Below, piece after piece: positions 7,554 through 15,574 of a stretch of DNA of 42,202 nucleotides. A program made the position numbers and the translations under genes. The first letter of the stretch is position 1. Every line of letters starts with the position of its first letter. The DNA comes from an uncultured Granulosicoccaceae bacterium (lineage in GTDB: Bacteria > Pseudomonadota > Gammaproteobacteria > Granulosicoccales > Granulosicoccaceae), in NCBI GenBank assembly GCA_937998875.1, contig CALLBO010000071.1:72087-114288 (forward strand), read 5' to 3'. A model generated the notes under the pieces. It did no database searches, was not told where the DNA came from, and worked only from the letters and a program-made list of their open reading frames with translations.

Positions 7554-8864
7554 TCAGGCGCGCTGTTTTTGCTCGTCAGACAAATCCAGTGACAGTTCAA
7601 GCTCAGCCAGACAGCGCTCAAGAGTAGACATCCCCTCTGGCACATCCACATCTGCTCCGAGCGAAGAAAGGCTAGACCCGAGCGCGTGAAAAGCCCGAAA
7701 CACGTTATGGCTTCGGCACTGTTCGCCCATTTGACCAATCCGGACAATCGGCGCGCCAAACGATCCTGATATCTCCACCCGATATCGGGTAGATGTAAGC
7801 TTTAGAAGTTCTGCCGCGTCTACCTTTTCAGGCAGAGAGATGCCAATGACCGAATCGAGTCTGTGTTCGCTATTAACATAAAGTTGTAAACCACAAGCCT
7901 CTATACCTGCTTGTAAAGATCTTGATGAACGTCGATGACGATGAAATCGTGCCGGCAACGTTTCCTGACACACCAGCCGCAGCGCTTCATGCAACGCTAA
8001 AACTCCTGATACCGGTGCTGTGTAATGGTAGGACTTGCCGTACCAGAATCGATCTGCCAGTTGTGCATCCAGGCACCAATGACTCAAAGCCGCTTTGCGG
8101 GTGCGACGTTTGGTCCAGGCACGCTCTGAAAACGCTACTAATGAAACCCCAGGTATGGAAGACAAACCTTTCTGCCCACCAGTGATCACGGCATCAATAC
8201 CCCAGGCCTCCATCTGCAGCGGCATAGTACTTAGCGTGCAAACCGCATCAACGATAACCAGGCAACCGAACGCACGTGCAGCTTCGCAAATTTCCGGCAG
8301 CTCCCGGTTGCAAACCGTACTGGATGTTTCACCCTGCACTATCGTAAGTACATCGGGACTGTGCTTCTGCAGCAACTCACGAACAACCTCTGCATTAACA
8401 GATTCACACTCCGGCACGATGTGACGGACTACCTCAGCACCGACTCGATCTGCCATTTGCGCCAGCCGTTGACTGAAATAACCGTTACAGATACTCAGAC
8501 ATTTGTCATCGGGTTCCAGGAGATTCGCGATGGCCATTTCCATTGCCGCAGACCCCGGGCCCGCTACACCGAGGATTCGCGCTGTACTCGATTGAAACAC
8601 ATAGCTCGACATGGCTTTCACCTGCTCAACCACGTTCACCATCGCATCACCAAGGTGATTGATAACAATCGAATTGGCGTGTGCTACCGGCGCTGGAATG
8701 GGAACTGGACCAGCCCCCATCATCAGTAAGGGTTCGTCCGGCAGGATATCTGACAACATACGAATAGACGGCGGAGTTTGCAGCGATCGATCACCGGAAT
8801 CCGGTGCCGAGCCACTATCCCCTGACTTGATAGGAAGAGCCGATCTGGCTTTGGTTATTGTCAT
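7554..8864 (-). CDS. Class V PLP aminotransferase (alanine/serine-glyoxylate type)
   Basis: Fold-type I pyridoxal-phosphate enzyme of the alanine-glyoxylate/serine-pyruvate aminotransferase family. The conserved N-terminal block is L-L-M-M-G-A-G-P-V-P. The cofactor aspartate lies in V-I-V-D-A-V-C-T-L-S and the Schiff-base lysine in T-G-G-Q-K-G-L-S-S-I-P-G (K237 counted from a GTG at 8879). Length is 436-441 residues depending on the start. About 40 N-terminal residues before the conserved block look non-homologous, so the true start could be further downstream. It lies upstream of the sox operon on the same strand but is separated by about 200 bp and its own promoter region. The physiological amino donor is not readable from sequence. 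Confidence 0.8.
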   Translation of the reverse strand: MTITKARSALPIKSGDSGSAPDSGDRSLQTPPSIRMLSDILPDEPLLMMGAGPVPIPAPVAHANSIVINHLGDAMVNVVEQVKAMSSYVFQSSTARILGVAGPGSAAMEMAIANLLEPDDKCLSICNGYFSQRLAQMADRVGAEVVRHIVPECESVNAEVVRELLQKHSPDVLTIVQGETSSTVCNRELPEICEAARAFGCLVIVDAVCTLSTMPLQMEAWGIDAVITGGQKGLSSIPGVSLVAFSERAWTKRRTRKAALSHWCLDAQLADRFWYGKSYHYTAPVSGVLALHEALRLVCQETLPARFHRHRRSSRSLQAGIEACGLQLYVNSEHRLDSVIGISLPEKVDAAELLKLTSTRYRVEISGSFGAPIVRIGQMGEQCRSHNVFRAFHALGSSLSSLGADVDVPEGMSTLERCLAELELSLDLSDEQKQRA

Positions 8865-8929
8865 ACGGGCAGGATCCACATCCAGAAATTTAGTAGAGCC
8901 AGATCATACCTGATACAGCGGCCTTAAGA

Positions 8930-8945
8930 ATCACATGAATGTGAT
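8930..8945. promoter_or_regulatory. Dyad ATCACAT-N2-ATGTGAT upstream of the aminotransferase
   Basis: A perfect 7-bp inverted repeat with a GA centre, about 65 bp upstream of the aminotransferase start on the minus strand. Its arms are oriented opposite to a CRP box (TGTGA-N6-TCACA), so it is more likely an operator for an unidentified dimeric regulator. The regulator is not in the window. Confidence 0.35.
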
Positions 8946-9060
8946 ACGGTCTGGAAAAATCAGCCAAACCACTCTCGGCTATGTTCAAAAACACACGCTT
9001 CGGGTCCTGATTTAAGAGTCACTTCCTCACTCCCCAGAGCCGGGCTGGGGAGTTCTTTTC
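8946..9060 (+). ncRNA. Possible plus-strand small RNA ending at an intrinsic terminator
   Basis: The intergenic stretch between two minus-strand genes holds a textbook plus-strand terminator (9030-9059) with no plus-strand gene in front of it. Upstream of it, AGCC...GGCT (about 8962-8981) can pair, and AAATCAG / CTGATTT can close a longer stem. A small RNA of about 100 nt is the simplest explanation. No known family is recognised, and the start point is a guess. Confidence 0.3.
9030..9059 (+). terminator. Intrinsic terminator on the plus strand
   Basis: CTCCCCAG (9030-9037), 7-nt loop, CTGGGGAG (9045-9052), then TTCTTTT. The 8-bp GC-rich stem with a T-rich tail points along the plus strand, although both flanking genes are on the minus strand. 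Confidence 0.65.
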
Positions 9061-9065
9061 TGCCT

Positions 9066-9099
9066 GGTCGCTATGGAATACAGGTCGCTATGGAATACA
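9066..9099. repeat. 17-bp tandem duplication at the stop codon of the downstream-flanking gene
   Basis: Two exact head-to-tail copies of GGTCGCTATGGAATACA (9066-9082 and 9083-9099), followed by a partial third copy (GGTCGCT). The second copy contains the stop of the secreted-protein gene, and the first is an extra non-coding copy of its last codons. It looks like a recent slippage or duplication event. Confidence 0.85.
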
Positions 9100-10041
9100 G
9101 GTCGCTGATCCGTCCCAACCCCAGCCATCGCCATCGATGTCAATACATGCAGGAGCGTCACCATCACTCATCCCCGCGTCTGCAGGATTCTCGGTGAATT
9201 GCCCCATCGTCGATGGAGTTACTTCACACAAGGTATAGAAACCGATTTGCCCGGCAGCACTTTCCTCCCAGAATCTGACCCCGGCTTCGGTCCGCTCACC
9301 GTAGAAGCCAATTGCTAACGCTCCGGAGTACACACCCTGGTTATCTACATTCCATTCAAATGTCGCTTCGATTCCAGCTTGTCGCACACCATCAGAATTA
9401 TCTGTTTCAACAATACCGTTGTTTAAACTATTTTCCGCAGTAGTGTCACGGTCAGAGCCATCTTCCAGTTCACTGGCAGCATCGCATTCGGTATCGCGCC
9501 CTATGATATTCACACGGTCGTTCGGATCACTATCATCCGGATCGTTAAGGTCCATCTCACCATTAACACTACAACCGATTTCGTTATCATCACTATTGGC
9601 AGCGATAACAGTTTGGCCGACGTCTGTCTCAGTATCATCGTTACTGGCATCAACTCCATCACTGGCGCTGCTATACAGGCCGCGCCCATCAGCTCCATGA
9701 AAGATACTCGCGGCAGCGACTCTGCAAGTACTGCAGATATCGCGAGACTGAGCCGGATCAACGATGTACCCCTGACATTCGTTTATGGTCTTGTTGCTAA
9801 AGTCTTCCCAAACCCAGAATATCCTTTCCAGGTTAATCGTCTGCCCGGTTCTGGGATGATTCATCTGCGGTGTATTGCCAGTGTCTGCAGTAATACGACA
9901 GGATGCACCGGCTTCCCAACCCCAGCCATCACCATCCGGATCACTGTCGAGCATTCGGCACGACTCACTTGCATACGCATTAAGTGCTATCAGTGGCAGG
10001 GTCATTTGTATAAATACAAATACAGCTTTTAATAATTTCAT
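9088..10041 (-). CDS. Secreted Asp-rich protein with two DGDGWGW repeat modules
   Basis: No enzyme family is recognised. The 317-residue protein has a signal peptide (M-K-L-L-K-A-V-F-V-F...N-A-Y-A). A first module, L-D-S-D-P-D-G-D-G-W-G-W-E, follows at residues 31-43, closed by a cysteine pair (C28, C48). A second, I-D-I-D-G-D-G-W-G-W-D-G-S-A-T-C, sits at the C-terminal end. Between them is a strongly acidic region with N-D-P-D-D-S-D-P-N-D-type runs, then a beta-rich segment with F-Y-G-E-R-T-E-A-G-V-R-F-W. The modules match those of the neighbouring esterase and resemble calcium-binding Asp-rich loops. It is probably extracellular and acts on or binds a glycan. The next gene lies 41 bp upstream on the same strand. 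Confidence 0.7.
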   Translation of the reverse strand: MKLLKAVFVFIQMTLPLIALNAYASESCRMLDSDPDGDGWGWEAGASCRITADTGNTPQMNHPRTGQTINLERIFWVWEDFSNKTINECQGYIVDPAQSRDICSTCRVAAASIFHGADGRGLYSSASDGVDASNDDTETDVGQTVIAANSDDNEIGCSVNGEMDLNDPDDSDPNDRVNIIGRDTECDAASELEDGSDRDTTAENSLNNGIVETDNSDGVRQAGIEATFEWNVDNQGVYSGALAIGFYGERTEAGVRFWEESAAGQIGFYTLCEVTPSTMGQFTENPADAGMSDGDAPACIDIDGDGWGWDGSATCIP

Positions 10042-10082
10042 TTTAATTCCAAATTAGGCGCTGAAAACCAAACTGACAGGGC

Positions 10083-11345
10083 TCAGTTCGCAAGACTTAA
10101 ATAGGTAGCCGCATACCGGTCACCCAGAGTTCTAAGAGCAGGGGCACTCCAGTGCACACCGTCTTTAGTAGTAAGATCAGATGCAGGTATCCAGGCAGTG
10201 AGCGCGTCATTGTCACTATCCAGTGATGGAAGTCGTTCATTGACAGAAGAGTCTTTTGTTTCCTGCGCGATGAATACTGTTTCCTGTGGATCCATCCAGG
10301 CTTCAGCGCGCATGCGAGCAATCAGATCAGTGAGCTTGTCGTACCACACGTCTTCAGCACCATGGTTAGCCTCTCCCTGCGACCATGCCACCAGATCTAC
10401 TTCAGTGTGGCCCGGCAGCGCTGCGAGTGCTTTTGTTACCTGATCACTGGCCAACTCATAGGCAACCGCACCATCGTCCCACCATGAAATAGGCTTACCC
10501 GCCACACCGGTTGGAATGATCGCTACTTTTCTGCTTGGGTCCGCAGCAATGATTCCTTTAGCTATCTGAAATGCCGGGTGATTCGAACAAACACCACCAC
10601 GCCACGGAAACCAGCCTTTTTGCCATATCTGTGAGCATAGATCAGCAACCTGCCACCCATCAAACTGCGTCCAGGCGATAATATTCTCATCTATTGCGTC
10701 CAGATTTGCAGGGTCCACATTGGTATCTTCACCCAACGCATTAGACTGACCCATCATCAGCACCACATCGGTAACATCTGCCAACACTGATGGCGGGGTG
10801 AAAGGTGGTGCGCTCTCTATTACGCAAGTCTCTGTTCCATTCCACCCAAAGCCGTCACCATCAGCATCGATACACTCCGAACCCGTTGATGGCGAGGTGA
10901 CTGGTGCTGTGCTTTCTACCAGGCAAGTCTCTGTTCCATTCCAACCGAAGCCATCGCCATCGGTATCAACACACTCGGTACTATCTGATTGCTGGGTGAC
11001 GGGAGCTGTGCTTTCTAGTAGGCATGTCTCTGTTCCATTCCACCCGTAACCATCGCCATCGGGATCGACACACTCAGTACTATCTGATTGCTGGGTGACA
11101 GGAGCTGTGCTTTCTATTAGGCATGTCTCTGTTCCATTCCACCCGTAACCATCGCCATCAGAGTCTACACACAGTGCAACATTGGAAGACGTTTCATGCA
11201 CAACGCATGTGCGATCAAATTCCCATCCCCAACCGTCACCATCAGAGTCACTGAGCACAGATAAACACAAGGGATGCGTCTGGGCGTTTAAACTCTGCGA
11301 CAACATGAGGCAAACACCCATGAAGACAAAAGCAATGTGGCGCAT
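10083..11345 (-). CDS. Secreted SASA/SGNH-type carbohydrate esterase with five DGDG-x-GW modules
   Basis: Predicted extracellular deacetylase of the sialate O-acetylesterase/acetylxylan-esterase (SASA) type. The C-terminal half shows the SGNH blocks: V-L-M-M-G-Q-S-N (nucleophile serine), a central G-V-A-G segment, W-S-Q-G-E-A-N, and D-G-V-H-W with the catalytic aspartate and histidine. The N-terminal half contains five cysteine-bounded modules of the form C-x-D-x-D-G-D-G-x-G-W-x-G-T-E-T-C, spaced mostly by 33 residues. ATG 11345 is chosen over an open frame reaching 11411 because it is preceded by GAGAG and starts a clean signal peptide (M-R-H-I-A-F-V-F...L-N-A-Q). Its neighbour shares the module, so the two are probably a functional pair. 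Confidence 0.82.
   Translation of the reverse strand: MRHIAFVFMGVCLMLSQSLNAQTHPLCLSVLSDSDGDGWGWEFDRTCVVHETSSNVALCVDSDGDGYGWNGTETCLIESTAPVTQQSDSTECVDPDGDGYGWNGTETCLLESTAPVTQQSDSTECVDTDGDGFGWNGTETCLVESTAPVTSPSTGSECIDADGDGFGWNGTETCVIESAPPFTPPSVLADVTDVVLMMGQSNALGEDTNVDPANLDAIDENIIAWTQFDGWQVADLCSQIWQKGWFPWRGGVCSNHPAFQIAKGIIAADPSRKVAIIPTGVAGKPISWWDDGAVAYELASDQVTKALAALPGHTEVDLVAWSQGEANHGAEDVWYDKLTDLIARMRAEAWMDPQETVFIAQETKDSSVNERLPSLDSDNDALTAWIPASDLTTKDGVHWSAPALRTLGDRYAATYLSLAN
10828..11223. repeat. Four 99-bp tandem DNA repeats inside the esterase gene
   Basis: The string GTCTCTGTTCCATTCCA recurs at 10828, 10927, 11026 and 11125, exactly 99 bp apart. Each unit encodes one 33-residue module plus a linker (E-S-T-A-P-V-T). 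The two middle units are nearly identical at DNA level (the same Q-Q-S-D-S-T-E linker), which indicates recent duplication or gene conversion. The frame is preserved throughout. A fifth, more divergent module lies beyond 11223. Confidence 0.93.
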
Positions 11346-11588
11346 ACGAGCTCTCTTTGGCAGGTAACAGTTGGCGGGTAAACAGGACAATTCACGGAGC
11401 TTAATTGTCATGACATACTACCGGTCGGACCAACTCAAACTGTTAATTAAGTGTAAAATTTATTATGAAGTATTTGTTACTGAACAATCTGCACCGCCCC
11501 ACTTGCTGGTCCATCGAGAGCATTAGCTGGCCAAAGTAGCGGACAGCTCTCAGACTCAGGAAGTGAAGGCAGAGCTAAAGAAGCTCTT

Positions 11589-12968
11589 TCATGAAGATAG
11601 TTTTGGTAATAAGGTATCGAGTGACTTCTTTGCATCACCGTAAAACATACGGGTGTTTTCTTTAAAGAACAGCGGATTTTCAATACCGGAGTAGCCGGTA
11701 CCCTGCCCGCGTTTGGAAACAAATACCTGTTTTGCCTTCCACACTTCAAGCACCGGCATACCAGCTATGGGTGAGTTTGGATCCTCCTGTGCTGCCGGAT
11801 TTACAATGTCATTTGAACCAATCACAACGACGACATCTGTCTCTGGAAAGTCGTCGTTGATTTCATCCATCTCTAAAACAATGTCATAAGGCACCTTGGC
11901 TTCTGCAAGCAGAACATTCATATGACCCGGGAGACGACCGGCAACCGGGTGGATACCAAAGCGGACACTCTTACCTTTTGCCCTGAGCTTCCGGGTTAAC
12001 TCAGAGACCGATTGTTGCGCCTGCGCAACTGCCATACCGTAACCTGGAACAATGATCACGCTGTCTGCATCATTAAGCGCTGCTGCAACACCATCTGCAT
12101 CGATGGCAATCTGCTCGCCTTCTACTTCCATCGCGGCACCGGTAGCCCCACCAAATCCACCGAGGATGACGGACAGAAACTTCCGATTCATTGCCTTACA
12201 CATAATGTAGGAAAGAATAGCTCCGGATGATCCCACCAACGCCCCGGTGACAATCAAAAGATCATTGCCCAACAGGAAACCTGTTGCCGCTGCCGCCCAA
12301 CCGGAGTACGAATTAAGCATAGATACAACAACCGGCATGTCAGCACCACCAATAGCCAGTACCAGGTGTGCACCCAAAATACAGGCGAGTATTGTCATTA
12401 AATACAGCGTCCAGCTGCCCATGTGATTCATATACATAAACAGCAAACCAACCGAGGCCACCAGCAGCACAATGTTGATCAGGTGTCTGGCGGGCAGTAT
12501 CAACGCCTTGCCATCGAGCTTTCCAGATAACTTGCCGTACGCGACAATCGAACCGGTAAACGTTATTGCACCGATAAACACACCTAGAAATACTTCAACC
12601 TCATGAATGACTTTCTCGGCATTGGTTGCCAGTAGAGGTGGGTTGATATCGGAGTTGATACCAATAAACACCGCAGCAAGACCCACGAAAGAGTGCAATG
12701 CGGCTACCAGCTCGGGCATGCCGGTCATCTCAACGCGTCTCGCAACCACTACGCCGATAACAGCACCAATCACCAGCATAATGACAAGCACTGGCCCAAT
12801 GGTGACATCGGGTCCAAAGATTGTTGCAAATACCGCGATGAACATTCCGACAATGCCAAACCACACCGCCCGTTTTGCACTCTCCTGATTAGATAAACCA
12901 CCGAGAGACAGAATAAAAAGTACTGCGGCAGCAATATACGCCGCTGTTTGAAGTTCAGTAGTAAGCAT
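11589..12968 (-). CDS. pntB: PntB, beta subunit of proton-translocating NAD(P) transhydrogenase
   Basis: Membrane subunit that, with PntA, moves hydride between NADH and NADP+ using the proton gradient. It has 459 residues, the normal length. The first 260 or so residues are about nine hydrophobic helices. The NADP-binding domain III follows, with [12 protein letters not shown] and [30 protein letters not shown] lies further on. It follows pntA by 12 bp. The 11412-11588 spacer downstream contains only a weak AGAGCT hairpin (11571-11587). Confidence 0.96.
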   Translation of the reverse strand: MLTTELQTAAYIAAAVLFILSLGGLSNQESAKRAVWFGIVGMFIAVFATIFGPDVTIGPVLVIMLVIGAVIGVVVARRVEMTGMPELVAALHSFVGLAAVFIGINSDINPPLLATNAEKVIHEVEVFLGVFIGAITFTGSIVAYGKLSGKLDGKALILPARHLINIVLLVASVGLLFMYMNHMGSWTLYLMTILACILGAHLVLAIGGADMPVVVSMLNSYSGWAAAATGFLLGNDLLIVTGALVGSSGAILSYIMCKAMNRKFLSVILGGFGGATGAAMEVEGEQIAIDADGVAAALNDADSVIIVPGYGMAVAQAQQSVSELTRKLRAKGKSVRFGIHPVAGRLPGHMNVLLAEAKVPYDIVLEMDEINDDFPETDVVVVIGSNDIVNPAAQEDPNSPIAGMPVLEVWKAKQVFVSKRGQGTGYSGIENPLFFKENTRMFYGDAKKSLDTLLPKLSS

Positions 12969-12980
12969 ATTGATGTCCCC

Positions 12981-14546
12981 TTAAGACTTCTGAAACATCT
13001 GCAGCATGCGACGGGTAACCATAAAACCACCAACAATATTAATTGTTGCGATTAACACGGATATTGAAGCCAGCACTGTGACGATGAAACTCGGCGCATC
13101 AATTTGAAGCAGAGCGCCAACAATAATAATCCCTGAAATCGCATTGGTAACCGCCATCAGTGGCGTATGCAACGAGTGTGAAACATTCCAGATAACTTGA
13201 AATCCCACAAAAACAGAAAGCACAAAGACAATAAAGTGCTGCATAAAACTCGCTGGTGCATAACGACCAATGAAATACATCAAAGCAGCACCTGCTGCGA
13301 GCAATACGATCTGTTGTCTGCCGGATTTCTTAAGCTGTGCCGCTTCTTCTGCCGCAATTTCTGCCTCTGTTTTTTCCACCTGTTTGGGTTGTTGTTTTGC
13401 AATGGCTTGAATTTTTGGCGCAGGAGGTGGATAGGACAGTTGTCCTTCATGGGCCACTGTCGCACCACGAATAACATCATCTTCCATATTGTGTGCGATT
13501 ACACCATCTTTATCCGGCGTAAGATCGCTAATCATATGACGTATGTTGGTGGCGTATAGATCAGAAGATTGTGTCGCCATTCGACTTGGAAAATCGGTAT
13601 AGCCAATTACTGTGACACCGTTGTCTGTGACGATTTTTTTATCGGGTACCGTTGCATCACAATTTCCACCGCGCTCTGCCGCAAGATCCACCACAACAGA
13701 GCCTCGTTTCATAGCCTTGACCATGTCATCAAGCCATAACTTCGGTGCATCACGTCCCGGAATTAACGCTGTCGTGATAACAATATCAATTTCCGGTGCC
13801 TGCTCCGTAAAAAGTGCCAGCTGCTTCTCGCGAAACTCGGGACTTGATGGTGCGGCATAACCACCGGTTTCCGCACCGTCTGTCTGATCATCAAAGTCCA
13901 GAAACAGAAACTCTGCTCCCATTGATTCAATCTGCTCCGCTACTTCCGGCCTTACGTCAAAGGCTTTTACGATAGCACCAAGAGACTGTGCAGCACCGAT
14001 TGCTGCAAGACCGGCAACACCTGCACCTATCACCAACACTTTCGCTGGTTGAACTTTGCCAGCGGCAGTGACCTGGCCGGTAAAAAACCTGCCAAAGTTA
14101 TTGCCAGCCTCAATCACTGCACGGTAGCCAGCGATATTTGCCATTGAAGACAGCGCGTCCATCTTCTGCGCCCGACTGATGCGAGGCACCATATCCATTG
14201 CAATAACATTGGCACCACTTGTTACTGCTTTGTTAAGCAGGGTTTCCTGCTGAGCTGGATAGAAAAAAGAAATTAGGGTTTTACCGCTCCCGAGCAGAGC
14301 AATTTCATTATCAGACGGTGGACGGACTTTAGAGATAATGTCAGATGAGTTGAACAACTCGGCAGCCGTTGCTGCAATCGTTACTCCTGCATCAGTATAC
14401 GCACTGTCGGGATAACCTGCGGCATATCCTGCGCCGGATTCAATTCTGCACGTGTGACCAAGCTTTTGCAGCTCACGTGCTGACAAGGGAGTCATTGCGA
14501 CTCGCGCTTCACCTGAGAATGACTCTTTAGGCGTACCGACAATCAT
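12981..14546 (-). CDS. pntA: PntA, alpha subunit of NAD(P) transhydrogenase (fused form)
   Basis: NAD(H)-binding subunit. Its 521 residues carry domain I (starting M-I-V-G-T-P-K-E-S) with the dinucleotide motif V-I-G-A-G-V-A-G-L-A-A-I-G-A-A and the mobile-loop region Y-T-D-F-P-S-R-M-A-T-Q. Four C-terminal hydrophobic helices (about 410-515) follow after a charged linker rich in K-Q-E-A, so this is the fused alpha chain found in enterobacteria and not the split PntAA/PntAB form. A GGGAG ribosome site lies 10 bp before ATG 14546. It is divergent from the metallopeptidase-like gene across a 91-bp spacer that must hold both promoters. Confidence 0.95.
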   Translation of the reverse strand: MIVGTPKESFSGEARVAMTPLSARELQKLGHTCRIESGAGYAAGYPDSAYTDAGVTIAATAAELFNSSDIISKVRPPSDNEIALLGSGKTLISFFYPAQQETLLNKAVTSGANVIAMDMVPRISRAQKMDALSSMANIAGYRAVIEAGNNFGRFFTGQVTAAGKVQPAKVLVIGAGVAGLAAIGAAQSLGAIVKAFDVRPEVAEQIESMGAEFLFLDFDDQTDGAETGGYAAPSSPEFREKQLALFTEQAPEIDIVITTALIPGRDAPKLWLDDMVKAMKRGSVVVDLAAERGGNCDATVPDKKIVTDNGVTVIGYTDFPSRMATQSSDLYATNIRHMISDLTPDKDGVIAHNMEDDVIRGATVAHEGQLSYPPPAPKIQAIAKQQPKQVEKTEAEIAAEEAAQLKKSGRQQIVLLAAGAALMYFIGRYAPASFMQHFIVFVLSVFVGFQVIWNVSHSLHTPLMAVTNAISGIIIVGALLQIDAPSFIVTVLASISVLIATINIVGGFMVTRRMLQMFQKS

Positions 14547-14637
14547 AGGACAGATCTCCCTGAATCTGGACGATATTCGATCTGCAATATTCTACGCGAC
14601 TTGTATTTAACTCTCGACCTTTTTTAACCAGGACACG

Positions 14638-15333
14638 ATGTTACAGGTGTTACGCGCTTGCTCTGTCTGCACATGTCAACTTTCTAACAACCTTAACAAA
14701 ACCGGCTTTGTTAAGGTTGTGTGTATTTCGCTTGCTTGTATTCTGTGGTTGGACAACACTGTATTTGTGAATAAGCCTATACCCAAAGAAATAGATCGAC
14801 TGACTTCATTGTGTGAGCAGCACATTAGTAAAATTGTGGCTGTTAAAACTTATGAATACGCGCCTTGCTACCTCTGGCATGACAGACCGTTGTACAACAA
14901 CTTTGGTGAACAGATTGATGTATTAAAGGGCAATACAATCTACCTGCACGATGACTCCGCCAGCCCGGTTAACGATCTATTCCATGAACTCGGCCATGTG
15001 ATTGGCCGCCGACATAACATGGTCGGTAACCGGGAAAACGGATATCACGGCAGCTGGGAAAACGCTAATCCGAGGCTGATAGCACAGGTATCACAACAAT
15101 TGCACTGGAGTAGTTATTTAAACCTGTTCTCTCTGAACCAGGAAAATTTCACAATGAACGCTGCCAGCGAACTGTGGGCCGAACTCTTCATGCTCTGGCA
15201 CCTGCAACCGGAAATGTCAGAGGCCAGATTGATCGATACCAGCATGGCATCGATTGAACACACCTCAGAATGCACTGCAATCGCGGATCTTGCCAACCAG
15301 GTAAGTCTTTTACGCCAGGAGTCTGCACGGTAG
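14638..15333 (+). CDS. Membrane-anchored HELGH zinc-peptidase-like protein
   Basis: 231 residues with no close family recalled. Residues 23-40 are hydrophobic (signal anchor). The rest is probably periplasmic. The zinc motif is D-L-F-H-E-L-G-H-V-I-G (HExxH at 116-120), followed by G-R-R-H-N. A helix with A-S-E-L-W-A-E-L-F at 176-184 could supply the third glutamate ligand, the arrangement seen in gluzincins and the anthrax lethal-factor-like (ATLF) fold. Four cysteines in the N-terminal 35 residues precede or overlap the anchor. ATG 14638 has AGGA close by. A GTG near 14719 is a possible later start because a 14-bp hairpin lies between them. Role unknown; divergent from pntAB. Confidence 0.6.
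   Translation: MLQVLRACSVCTCQLSNNLNKTGFVKVVCISLACILWLDNTVFVNKPIPKEIDRLTSLCEQHISKIVAVKTYEYAPCYLWHDRPLYNNFGEQIDVLKGNTIYLHDDSASPVNDLFHELGHVIGRRHNMVGNRENGYHGSWENANPRLIAQVSQQLHWSSYLNLFSLNQENFTMNAASELWAELFMLWHLQPEMSEARLIDTSMASIEHTSECTAIADLANQVSLLRQESAR
14687..14720 (+). other. Perfect 14-bp hairpin at the 5' end of the HELGH gene
   Basis: ACAACCTTAACAAA (14687-14700), 6-nt loop ACCGGC, TTTGTTAAGGTTGT (14707-14720). The stem contains AAGG directly before the GTG at 14719-14721. It could be a coding coincidence, or a leader structure that occludes a downstream start. Confidence 0.55.
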
Positions 15334-15574
15334 AAATCCGCGTAGCGCCCAGACAGAGCAGGCTTCACCCTGGTTACCTGCCGCTGACTCAGATTTGAGA
15401 AGCGGATCGTTCACAGCGTCTCATACACGCTATCCGGAAACGCCCCCTTTATACACAAATCCAACACTGCGCCGATAAGCCTGGTGTCCCGGTAACAACG
15501 GGCGACGCCGGAACGCCAATTTACGCGCAATCGCGCCAGTACAATTCCCGCTACTAACTAAGGTGCAGGTCAGT
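15334..15574 (+). other. Spacer before the serine-branch genes
   Basis: About 240 bp between the HELGH gene and the serA-like start. It contains no open frame of note, no clear terminator and no convincing promoter motif; AAGGTGCAGG just before ATG 15575 serves as the ribosome site. Confidence 0.5.

Noticed and set aside
7409..7759. Minus-strand frame overlapping the aminotransferase 3' end and the sox promoter
   Set aside because: It lies in another frame of the aminotransferase, has no ribosome site, and runs through the promoter palindrome.
8930..8945. CRP binding site
   Set aside because: The arms are in the reverse order to TGTGA-N6-TCACA and the spacing is wrong.
10828..11223. Regular repeats as a CRISPR array
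   Set aside because: The 99-bp units are in-frame coding repeats without distinct spacers, and no cas gene is near.
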